Origin: Pseudomonadota bacterium
Lineage (GTDB): Bacteria; Pseudomonadota; Alphaproteobacteria; Rhizobiales; Beijerinckiaceae
Assembly (NCBI GenBank): GCA_023452965.1
Contig: JAEXUU010000169.1
Coordinates: 1 to 5,717 of the forward strand
Length of the DNA stretch: 5,717 nucleotides
Direction: 5' to 3'
The notes beneath the pieces are model-generated. The model was not told the DNA's origin. It searched no databases and was given only the letters and a program-made list of their open reading frames with translations. Below are positions 1 to 4,544 of this stretch, one piece after another. How positions within the stretch are numbered: the stretch's first letter is position 1; every line of letters begins with the position of its first letter. Made by a program: the position numbers and the translations under genes.

Positions 1-36
1 GTGCTCGGGTTCTTCATAGCATTGTCCAGTCGGGTC

Positions 37-130
37 CTGCGTCCTCCGATTTGTGCGGGTTACGTCCCAAATCGGGGCGCATCCGTACGAATCAGAGACG
101 TTTGAGTCCTTGGCTGAGCGAGGGACGCAG
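37..130. repeat. Nested inverted repeats, possibly a structured RNA or DNA element
   Basis: An outer pair CTGCGTCC (37-44) and GGACGCAG (123-130) encloses an inner pair CCGATTTG (46-53) and CAAATCGG (68-75) with a 14-base loop. A small hairpin ACGCA-GAG-TGCGT (125-137) competes with the outer right arm. Both 8 bp arms are perfect. I do not recognise a known RNA family, having considered tmRNA, RNase P RNA and SRP RNA from their conserved cores. Such pairs also occur by chance in GC-rich DNA, so the functional reading is weak. Confidence 0.3.
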
Positions 131-189
131 AGTGCGTGCCGTCTGGCCATCGTAGCGTGGCGAGATCGGCCGGTGGGGGTCTGTTAGGG

Positions 190-204
190 TTAATAAAGCG
201 TTAG
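190..204 (+). promoter_or_regulatory. CtrA-like motif TTAA-N7-TTAG
   Basis: TTAA (190-193) and TTAG (201-204) are separated by exactly seven bases. This matches the CtrA recognition sequence TTAA-N7-TTAA of Alphaproteobacteria at seven of eight specified positions. It ends four bases before a consensus DnaA box. In Caulobacter, CtrA sites occur inside the replication origin and at cell-cycle promoters. The assignment here is inferred from the motif and its neighbour only. Confidence 0.35.
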
Positions 205-207
205 GAT

Positions 208-216
208 TGTGGATAA
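208..216 (-). promoter_or_regulatory. Consensus DnaA box
   Basis: TGTGGATAA on the plus strand is the reverse complement of TTATCCACA, the perfect nine-base DnaA box. It lies in the most AT-rich part of the left non-coding region, just after a CtrA-like motif. I found no second good box in the visible left region. A true origin would need a cluster beyond the left edge; a single box also fits a DnaA-regulated promoter or chance. Confidence 0.45.
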
Positions 217-221
217 CCGTG

Positions 222-227
222 TAAAAT
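222..227 (+). promoter_or_regulatory. Possible -10 element TAAAAT
   Basis: TAAAAT differs from the sigma-70 -10 consensus TATAAT at one position and sits in an AT-rich patch. No good -35 is seen at 16-18 bp; the nearest candidate, TTAGGA at 201-206, gives only 15 bp spacing. If used, transcription would start near 234, run through the hairpin at 321-353 and approach the rhomboid gene. The DnaA box would lie in the spacer, which would suit regulation by DnaA. This is speculative. Confidence 0.25.
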
Positions 228-233
228 GCGATC

Positions 234-356
234 TATCTTGCATGCGGAATTCGCCGTCGCGCGCTGCGTGTCGGCATCCGGCTGACGGGGTGGCGTGGGG
301 ACGCGACCGGCCAGGGGGCAGGAAAGGGGAGGGCTCGCGCTCTCCCCTTTTCCTTT
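234..356 (+). ncRNA. Candidate small RNA or attenuated leader
   Basis: A putative start after the TAAAAT element and the terminator-like hairpin at 321-353 would bound a transcript of about 120 nt. Inside it a further stem pairs GTCGGC with GCTGAC around a five-base loop (one G-U pair), and another pairs GCGT with ACGC around GGGG. No open frame with a ribosome binding site is seen. It may be an independent small RNA or the leader of the rhomboid gene. No known RNA family is recognised, so this is inference from structure and layout. Confidence 0.22.
321..356 (+). terminator. Strong hairpin, Rho-independent terminator-like
   Basis: The left arm GGAAAGGGGAG (321-331) pairs with CTCCCC and TTT-T-CC (342-353) with one bulged T at 351. 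Two more pairs (332-341 as G-U, 333-340) close a six-base loop, giving about 13 pairs. The right arm runs into a T-rich but C-interrupted tract (348-356). The A-run on the left arm means it could also act on minus-strand transcripts. It stands about 50 bp before the rhomboid start, so it would either end an upstream transcript or attenuate the rhomboid mRNA. Confidence 0.45.
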
Positions 357-407
357 GCCGACCTTTCCGATTGCCTGGAGCCCGCGCTTGAGCCAGTGAA
401 GGGCCCG

Positions 408-1229
408 ATGTCCGTGAACCCAGACGATCGTCTTCGGCCCCCTCCGAGCGAGCCAATCCTCAACCTGCCGGCCGCCGTGGTCTGGCTGATCGCGGCGCTC
501 GTGCTGGTGCAGGGCGCTCGCGAGCTGCTCAGCGCCTATGACGACTTCGTCGTGATGTCCTGGCTCGCCTTCGTACCGGCGCGGCTGACATTGTGGCTCT
601 CGCCGGAGCGTCTCGACGAACTCGCCCAGTCACTCGGCACCGCTGGCAGCGTCGAGTTCGGCCAGCGCCTGCAACTGGTGCGGCTGCTGCTCGCCGATGG
701 CGGCGCGCATCTGTGGACCCTGCTGACCTACGGGCTGCTCCATGGCTCCTGGCTGCATCTGATCTCGAACGTCGTCTGGCTCGCCGCCTTCGGCAGCCCG
801 GTGGCGCGCCGGCTCGGCACCGGCCGCTTCCTCAACCTGATCGCGCTTTCGACCATCGCCGGCGCGCTGCTGCACTGGTGGTCGCGCGAGCTCGACGTGC
901 TGCCGCTGGTCGGCATCTCGGCCGGCGTCTCCGGGGCGACGGCGGCGGCGATCCGCTTCGTCTTCTCGCCGGGCGTGCATTTCGGCGGGCTCGGCCATGA
1001 CGAGGCGGTGCGGGCGATCCCGGCCGAGCCGCTCGGCAGCCTGTGGCGCAATTCGCGGGCGCTCCTGTTCATCGTGATCTGGTTCGTCACCAACATCCTG
1101 TTCGGTGCCGGGCTGGTGCCGATCCTCGGCGAGGAGACGAGCATCGCCTGGGAGGCGCATATCGGCGGCTTCGTGGCCGGATTGCTGCTCTTCCCCTTGC
1201 TCGACCGCGGGCCTGTTCGCCGACGCTGA
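408..1229 (+). CDS. Rhomboid family intramembrane serine protease
   Basis: Predicted polytopic inner-membrane protein of 273 residues that would cleave transmembrane helices of client proteins. The rhomboid signature is clear: His112-x4-His117-x3-Asn121 in one membrane segment (oxyanion side), the nucleophile in Gly-Val-Ser175-Gly, and the partner His251 in the last membrane segment within an Ala-His-Ile-Gly-Gly motif. Hydrophobic segments lie near residues 19-36, 102-128, 142-157, 165-187, 217-238 and 250-264. A loop of about 60 residues with mixed charge follows the first segment. I chose ATG 408 because GAAGG (398-402) precedes it by five bases; an in-frame GTG at 396 has no good ribosome binding site. 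The substrate is unknown. Catalytic residues appear intact, so an active protease rather than an inactive pseudo-rhomboid is likely. Confidence 0.9.
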   Translation: MSVNPDDRLRPPPSEPILNLPAAVVWLIAALVLVQGARELLSAYDDFVVMSWLAFVPARLTLWLSPERLDELAQSLGTAGSVEFGQRLQLVRLLLADGGAHLWTLLTYGLLHGSWLHLISNVVWLAAFGSPVARRLGTGRFLNLIALSTIAGALLHWWSRELDVLPLVGISAGVSGATAAAIRFVFSPGVHFGGLGHDEAVRAIPAEPLGSLWRNSRALLFIVIWFVTNILFGAGLVPILGEETSIAWEAHIGGFVAGLLLFPLLDRGPVRRR

Positions 1230-1260
1230 GTCCTGCAACCCCTGCGGGTATGCGCAGGAC
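1230..1260 (+). terminator. Stem-loop directly after the rhomboid stop
   Basis: GTCCTGC (1230-1236) pairs perfectly with GCAGGAC (1254-1260), and a nested ACCC (1238-1241) pairs with GGGT (1246-1249) around CTGC. It starts at the base after the stop codon. No T-run follows, so it is not a classical intrinsic terminator. It may protect the mRNA 3' end or mark a Rho-linked end, which would separate the rhomboid from the CBS gene 184 bp downstream. Confidence 0.4.
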
Positions 1261-1413
1261 CGCCTTGCCGTCGCCGCAGAGTTCGCTCACATTCGAACCG
1301 ATCCAGCGTAGCGCCGGATCGCAGATGGGGGCGACCTGTCGGCTGGCGGCGTTGCAGTGGTTCCAGTGGCCTGTGCGCGCCCTTTGTGGCGCCTATCGTC
1401 GGAGGAATACTCG

Positions 1414-1845
1414 ATGAACGTCGCTCACATCCTCGGAAACAAGGGTCACGAAGTCGTCTCGCTCCAGCCTCATCGCACGCTGGGCGAAGCTGCCGGCACG
1501 CTTGCCGAAAAGCGCATCGGCGCCGTGGTGGTGACCGGGGCCGATGGCAGCCTGCTCGGCATCCTCTCCGAGCGCGACATCATCCGGGCGATCGGGGCCA
1601 GCGGCGCCGAGGCGCTGGCGAGCCCGGTCTCGCGCGCCATGACCGCCAAGGTGGTGACCTGCCGGCGCGAGACCAGCATCGACGAGCTGATGGAGATCAT
1701 GACGTCGGGCCGCTTCCGGCATGTGCCGGTGGTGGAGGATGGCCGCGTCGCCGGGATCGTTTCGATCGGCGACGTCGTCAAGCACCGCGTCGCCGAGATC
1801 GAGGCCGAGAGCAAGGCGATGCGCGACTATATCGCGATGGCCTGA
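1414..1845 (+). CDS. CBS domain-pair protein
   Basis: A soluble 143-residue protein made almost entirely of two CBS motifs, about residues 7-62 and 76-130, which normally fold together as one Bateman module. The first carries Gly-Ile-Leu-Ser-Glu-Arg-Asp-Ile (49-56), the second Gly-Ile-Val-Ser-Ile-Gly-Asp-Val (114-121); these are the usual helix-start motifs near the nucleotide site. Such modules bind adenine nucleotides such as AMP, ATP or SAM, or cyclic nucleotides in some cases, and sense energy or cofactor state. No effector domain is attached, so the partner is unknown. The ATG at 1414 is chosen because GGAGGA (1401-1406) sits seven bases upstream. The 184 bp gap and the stem-loop after the rhomboid gene suggest a separate transcript, but read-through is possible. 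Confidence 0.88.
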   Translation: MNVAHILGNKGHEVVSLQPHRTLGEAAGTLAEKRIGAVVVTGADGSLLGILSERDIIRAIGASGAEALASPVSRAMTAKVVTCRRETSIDELMEIMTSGRFRHVPVVEDGRVAGIVSIGDVVKHRVAEIEAESKAMRDYIAMA

Positions 1846-1863
1846 GGGGCGCGGCTCCCCTTC
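1844..1863 (+). terminator. Weak terminator-like hairpin after the CBS gene
   Basis: GAGGGG (1844-1849) can pair with CCCCTT (1857-1862) around a seven-base loop, overlapping the TGA stop. Only two T residues follow the arm, so termination would be weak or Rho-assisted. The repeat element starting about 30 bp later may contribute to transcript ending between these convergent genes. Confidence 0.28.
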
Positions 1864-1891
1864 TGATCGAAGGCTCCTGATCGCTGCCGCC

Positions 1892-2000
1892 GTGGGTCGT
1901 CCCGGGCGACCCTAGGAAGACCCGGGACCCATGCCCGAGCTTTGATCGGAAAGGCTCCGGAATGGATCCCGGATCTCCGTTTCGCTGCGTCCGGGATGGC
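1892..2000. repeat. Degenerate copy of a ~105 bp double-palindrome intergenic repeat
   Basis: Two palindromic halves flank a short spacer. In the left half TGGGT and CCCGGG are answered by CCCGGGACCCA (1921-1931), with a three-base bulge. In the right half ATCCCGGA (1966-1973) pairs perfectly with TCCGGGAT (1990-1997). The inner edges CCGGGACCCAT and ATGGATCCCGG are also complementary except at one base. The layout and core sequence match the better-conserved copy at 3629-3734. It resembles in architecture the RIME/REP-type mosaic elements of rhizobia, though I cannot name the family. It sits between the convergent CBS and patatin genes. Confidence 0.65.
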
Positions 2001-2028
2001 AGTGAGACAGCGCCTTGGCTGTGAAGCC

Positions 2029-2991
2029 TCAGGACAGCGGCACCCGGTTCGCCGCGATCACGGCGGCGATCTCGTCGAGCGCACGCTCGGTCGCCTGGCG
2101 CCCGAGCGCGATCGCCTCCTCGGCGCGGTGAAAATCGAACAGGCCGACGCGGCCGAGCTTGGGGCCGATCATCACATCGGGCGGGTCGCCGGCGAGGCGC
2201 GAGCGTGAGATCCGGTCCTGGGTGATGTTGAAGGCGTCGATCATCACGCCGGCAAGGCCGGGCTGGTCGTTGTTGCGGCCGACGAAGCCGCGCACACGCT
2301 CCTTCATGCCGCCGAACCAGCCGGAGACCGGCGGCGGCTGCTCGGGATCGAAGGTCTCCGGGTCCGGGTCGGCGCCATGCGACTGGATCACGGTGCCGCG
2401 CCCGCCCATGTCGGTGTTCAGGTTGACGCAGAGCACGACATCGGCACCGAGCGCGCGCGCCGCCGAGACCGGCACGGGATTGACCAGCGCGCCGTCCATC
2501 AGCCAGCGGCCGCCGAGCTTGACCGGGTCGAACACGCCGGGAAGGGCGTAGGAGGCACGCAGGGCGTCGACCAGCGAGCCGCGCGTCAGCCAGATCTCGT
2601 GGCCGGTGCCGAGCTCCGTCGCGATGGCCGCGAACTTCTGCGGGAGATCGGCGCTCTGGATTCCGGAGAGATCGCGCTCCAGGAGCCGCTTCAGTCTGCC
2701 GCCGCCGATCAGGCCGGCGCCGCCGATATGGAAGTCCATCAGCCCGACGACGCGCCTTTTGGTCAGGCCGAGGGCGAATTCGGTGAGCTCATCGAGCTTG
2801 CCGGCGGAAAAGCAGCCGCCGACGACCGCGCCGATCGAGGTGCCGGCGATCACATCCGGCGCGTATCCGGCTTCAGCGAGTGCCCCGATGACACCGATAT
2901 GGGCCCAGCCGCGCGCCGCGCCGCCGCCAAGCGCCAGCCCGATCCGCGGCCGGCCATAGCGCAGCCCGGGTTCGATGGTGAGATCGTTCAT
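2029..2991 (-). CDS. Patatin-like phospholipase family protein (RssA-type)
   Basis: A probable serine acyl hydrolase of 320 residues using a Ser-Asp dyad. The glycine-rich oxyanion loop is Gly22-Gly-Gly24-Ala-Ala-Arg27-Gly28, the nucleophile elbow is Gly50-Thr-Ser52-Ile-Gly54, and the catalytic Asp166 sits in Asp-Gly-Ala, all in the expected order and spacing. No signal peptide or membrane segment is visible, so it is cytosolic or peripheral. I chose the ATG at 2991, which has GGAG five bases upstream and starts just before the conserved core. An in-frame ATG at 3048 would add 19 residues and has a stronger GGAGGA about nine bases upstream, but those codons use A/T third positions and rare ATA/AGG unlike the gene body. 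A minus-strand promoter candidate lies at 3148-3177. The lipid substrate is unknown; some family members are esterases. Confidence 0.9.
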   Translation of the reverse strand: MNDLTIEPGLRYGRPRIGLALGGGAARGWAHIGVIGALAEAGYAPDVIAGTSIGAVVGGCFSAGKLDELTEFALGLTKRRVVGLMDFHIGGAGLIGGGRLKRLLERDLSGIQSADLPQKFAAIATELGTGHEIWLTRGSLVDALRASYALPGVFDPVKLGGRWLMDGALVNPVPVSAARALGADVVLCVNLNTDMGGRGTVIQSHGADPDPETFDPEQPPPVSGWFGGMKERVRGFVGRNNDQPGLAGVMIDAFNITQDRISRSRLAGDPPDVMIGPKLGRVGLFDFHRAEEAIALGRQATERALDEIAAVIAANRVPLS

Positions 2992-3057
2992 CGCAGCTCC
3001 ACCGCCGCCCAAACCGAAAGCACGCCTGGCGATGTTCTCCAGTATCATCGGCACGGT

Positions 3058-3069
3058 CCTCCGTGGAGG
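3058..3069 (-). promoter_or_regulatory. Self-complementary GGAGG element upstream of the patatin gene
   Basis: CCTCC-GT-GGAGG on the plus strand reads CCTCC-AC-GGAGG on the coding strand. As RNA, CCUC can pair with GAGG over a four-base loop, hiding the Shine-Dalgarno of the alternative ATG at 3048. It may limit use of that start or be a small control element for this leader. This rests on sequence only. Confidence 0.3.
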
Positions 3070-3147
3070 TTCCAGAATCGTGCCAGCCGATGAGCGCAAG
3101 GTGAACGGCGCCGAAGATCACAGCGGCTATCGCCCGCTTTTGAAATA

Positions 3148-3177
3148 AATATGAAAGCTTGGTTTAAGGATTGCCAA
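3148..3177 (-). promoter_or_regulatory. Probable promoter for the patatin gene
   Basis: On the minus strand TTGGCA (3177-3172, five of six to the -35 consensus) is followed after 18 bp by CATATT (3153-3148, four of six to the -10 consensus). The surrounding 3138-3178 patch is one of the most AT-rich in the window. It lies just after the hisI stop, so the patatin gene likely has its own start with a leader of roughly 150 nt before the ATG at 2991. Confidence 0.45.
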
Positions 3178-3186
3178 TACCCAGCC

Positions 3187-3591
3187 TCAGGCGAAGGTCA
3201 GGGGCGCGCCGGCTTCATGGCGCAGGGGCACCGAGCGATAGAAGCAGCTGCGCCGGTGGGTGTGGCAGCAGCCGCCGTCGCCACCGACATTGACCTTGAT
3301 CCAGAGCGCGTCCTGATCGCAGTCGACGCGCATCTCGACGATGGTCTGGACCTGGCCCGAGGTGTCGCCCTTGTGCCAGAGCTCGCCGCGCGAGCGCGAC
3401 CAGTACCAAGCCTCGCCGGTCTCGATGCTGCGCTTCAGCGACTCGGCGTTCATATGCGCGACCATCAGCAATTCGCCAGTCTTCGCATCGGTCGCGATGC
3501 AGGTGACGAGGCCGTCGCGGTCGAATTTCGGCGCGAGCACGGCGCCTTCCTCGATCTCCCGCTTGTCGGAAAGGCTGGGGTAGGCGGTCAT
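3187..3591 (-). CDS. hisI: Phosphoribosyl-AMP cyclohydrolase
   Basis: Third step of histidine synthesis: it opens the adenine ring of phosphoribosyl-AMP to give ProFAR, in the cytosol. The 134-residue chain is the stand-alone form without the HisE pyrophosphohydrolase domain that is fused in enterobacteria, so hisE must be elsewhere. Diagnostic features are Trp-Tyr-Trp-Ser-Arg-Ser (62-67), Trp-His-Lys-Gly-Asp (72-76), the metal motif Asp90-Cys91-Asp92-Gln-Asp94, and Cys109-His-Thr-His-Arg-Arg-Ser-Cys116-Phe-Tyr. Cys91, Cys109 and Cys116 would bind zinc, and the three aspartates magnesium, as in archaeal HisI. The ATG at 3591 has AGGA seven bases upstream. No other his gene is in view. The gene lies 149 bp after folE, with a palindromic repeat filling most of that gap, so co-transcription is possible but would include the repeat. 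Confidence 0.96.
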   Translation of the reverse strand: MTAYPSLSDKREIEEGAVLAPKFDRDGLVTCIATDAKTGELLMVAHMNAESLKRSIETGEAWYWSRSRGELWHKGDTSGQVQTIVEMRVDCDQDALWIKVNVGGDGGCCHTHRRSCFYRSVPLRHEAGAPLTFA

Positions 3592-3628
3592 GCTGGGTTC
3601 CTGGGTGGGCTGGCTTTGTCGCGGTCGT

Positions 3629-3734
3629 CGTCATTCCGGGCGAGCCGCGCAGCGGCGACGATCCGGAATCCATCGAAGGGCGGCGGCACTCTACGATGGA
3701 TTCCGGGACTGCGCTGCGCTTGCCCGGAATGACG
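3629..3734. repeat. Well-conserved 106 bp double-palindrome intergenic repeat
   Basis: The outer arms CGTCATTCCGGGC (3629-3641) and GCCCGGAATGACG (3722-3734) are perfect 13 bp complements. The inner arms CCGGAATCCATCG (3663-3675) and CGATGGATTCCGG (3694-3706) are also perfect 13 bp complements around an 18-base loop. Each half can also fold on itself through ATTCCGG/CCGGAAT, and the left half has a GCCGC-GCA-GCGGC hairpin. The element fits wholly between folE and hisI, ending 6 bp before the folE stop side and starting 37 bp before hisI. This form recurs in Hyphomicrobiales genomes to my knowledge and recalls RIME-type elements; no transposase is present. Confidence 0.8.
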
Positions 3735-3740
3735 GAGTGG

Positions 3741-4382
3741 TCAAAGCCCGGGGGACTTCACCATGGTGAAGAAGCGGACCTGTTCCGCCGCGTCGCGGAA
3801 GCGGCCGGTGTACTGCGTCGTCAGCGTCGAGGAGCCCTGCTTCTGCACGCCGCGCATCGACATGCACATGTGCTCGGCCTCGACGAGAACGGCGACGCCA
3901 TGCGGCTTCAGCGACGTCTCGATCGCATGGGCGATCTGAGCGGTCATCGTCTCCTGCGTCTGAAGGCGCCTTGCGAAGACATCGACCACGCGGGCGAGCT
4001 TCGACAGGCCGACGACACCGCCATTCGGATAGTAGCCGATATGGACCTTGCCGACGAAGGGCACCATGTGGTGCTCGCAATGCGAATGGAACGGGATGTC
4101 GCGGACCAGGACCATGTCCTGGTAGCCGTCGACCTCCTCGAAGACCCGGTCGAGAATCGCGCCGGCATCCTCCTGATAGCCGCGGTAGAGCTCGCGATAG
4201 GCCTTGGCGACGCGGGCCGGGGTCTCGAGCAGCCCTTCGCGCGACGGATCGTCGCCCGCCCAGAGAATCAGGGTGCGGACCGCATCCTCCGCCTGGGCCT
4301 GCGTCGGCTGCTTGATGATGAACTTGCCTGCGGAGGGGCTGATCGCCCGCTCTACGGACAAGGACTTAACCACATTGTCCAT
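3741..4382 (-). CDS. folE: GTP cyclohydrolase I
   Basis: It converts GTP to 7,8-dihydroneopterin triphosphate and formate, the first step of folate (tetrahydropterin) synthesis, as a toroidal homodecamer in the cytosol. The 213-residue length is normal for the bacterial type IA enzyme. The zinc ligands are visible: Cys102 and His105 in Ser-His-Cys-Glu-His-His (100-105), and Cys173 in His171-Met-Cys-Met-Ser-Met-Arg-Gly (171-178). His104 and His171 match the catalytic histidines. Other family blocks are Pro-Ser-Arg-Glu-Gly-Leu-x-Glu-Thr-Pro-x-Arg-Val (46-58), Val-Gly-Leu-Ser-Lys (124-128) and Gln-Thr-Gln-Glu-Thr-Met-Thr (141-147). The ATG at 4382 is preceded by GGGAGG at about six bases. The leader holds a strong hairpin, and a second one spans the start codon, suggesting translational control. 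It is divergent from the scaffold gene and may be co-transcribed with hisI. Confidence 0.97.
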   Translation of the reverse strand: MDNVVKSLSVERAISPSAGKFIIKQPTQAQAEDAVRTLILWAGDDPSREGLLETPARVAKAYRELYRGYQEDAGAILDRVFEEVDGYQDMVLVRDIPFHSHCEHHMVPFVGKVHIGYYPNGGVVGLSKLARVVDVFARRLQTQETMTAQIAHAIETSLKPHGVAVLVEAEHMCMSMRGVQKQGSSTLTTQYTGRFRDAAEQVRFFTMVKSPGL

Positions 4383-4386
4383 GTGG
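4370..4386 (-). promoter_or_regulatory. Hairpin spanning the folE start codon
   Basis: In the folE mRNA CCACAU (4386-4381) can pair with AUGUGG (4375-4370) around a five-base loop. The A and U of the start codon lie in the stem and its G in the loop. The Shine-Dalgarno GGGAGG is a few bases upstream and stays outside this stem. The fold could reduce initiation unless opened. Six pairs is short, so chance is not excluded. Confidence 0.35.
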
Positions 4387-4455
4387 AGCCTCCCGTTACG
4401 GTTTTGCCGGCCTGCTCATGCGGGCCGGCGTGACAGACAAGTTCGCCCTGCTCGT
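4383..4455 (-). promoter_or_regulatory. Structured folE leader; candidate THF-II (folE-motif) riboswitch
   Basis: The leader contains a 10-pair hairpin (arms 4406-4415 and 4420-4429, one wobble, four-base loop) about 11 bases before the ACGGGAGG that includes the Shine-Dalgarno (4389-4396 on the minus strand). Flanking bases allow a weak outer pairing, for example CTGT with ACGG, that would involve the Shine-Dalgarno. In Alphaproteobacteria a known RNA, the folE motif or THF-II riboswitch, precedes folE and hides the Shine-Dalgarno when tetrahydrofolate binds. Position, size and embedded Shine-Dalgarno fit; I could not confirm the conserved internal-loop bases. The hairpin itself is plainly visible, the riboswitch identity is inference. 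Confidence 0.35.
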
Positions 4456-4496
4456 CCAATAGACCGGACGCCCTCCCGGAAAGAGCGCCGGCACTC

Positions 4497-4502
4497 TATA
4501 TT
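4497..4502 (+). promoter_or_regulatory. Possible -10 element for the scaffold gene
   Basis: TATATT matches TATAAT at five of six positions and lies 42 bp before the ATG at 4545 in otherwise GC-rich DNA. No good -35 is seen 16-18 bp upstream (the DNA there is CTCCCGG-like), so an activator or another sigma factor would be needed. No clear Fur, Irr or RirA operator is visible nearby. Confidence 0.3.
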
Positions 4503-4544
4503 GGGTGCGAAAGCCGGCAACTCCAGACCCGGCCGGGGCGGCCG

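Larger units (their letters stand above)
1..407. other. Non-coding region upstream of the rhomboid gene
   Basis: I find no convincing gene in this stretch. The open frames on both strands are short, lack ribosome binding sites and show no recognisable protein. Visible elements are nested inverted repeats at 37-130, two GANTC (CcrM-type) sites at 89-93 and 104-108, a relatively AT-rich patch at about 181-240 with a CtrA-like motif and a DnaA box, and a strong hairpin at 321-353. The region could be a promoter/leader, could carry a small RNA, or could be the edge of a replication origin. The sequence alone does not decide, because it continues past the left edge. Confidence 0.6.

Noticed and set aside
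1..407. tRNA, tmRNA, RNase P or SRP RNA in the left region
   Set aside because: No cloverleaf, CCA end or conserved core of these RNAs was found on either strand.
190..463. Short overlapping open frames on both strands in the left non-coding region
   Set aside because: They are Arg/Gly/Pro-rich, lack ribosome binding sites, and run across the hairpin at 321-353 and into the rhomboid start.
630..1238. Minus-strand open frame (202 codons) opposite the rhomboid gene
   Set aside because: It shadows the rhomboid reading frame and shows charged, low-complexity sequence without domains.
1357..1413. Upstream extension of the CBS protein from 1357
   Set aside because: The extra 19 residues do not fit the CBS family start, and the GGAGGA at 1401-1406 clearly serves the ATG at 1414.
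2377..3093. Long plus-strand open frame (238 codons) opposite the patatin gene
   Set aside because: Antisense to a well-supported gene; its composition reflects the complementary codons and no protein family is visible.
3629..3734. The palindromic element as an insertion sequence, CRISPR unit or attachment site
   Set aside because: There is no transposase, no regular repeat-spacer series and no integrase; its size and palindromes fit a small intergenic repeat.
3696..4433. Long plus-strand open frame (245 codons) opposite folE
   Set aside because: It lies antisense to a clear folE gene, has no ribosome binding site or recognisable domain, and such frames are common opposite GC-rich genes.
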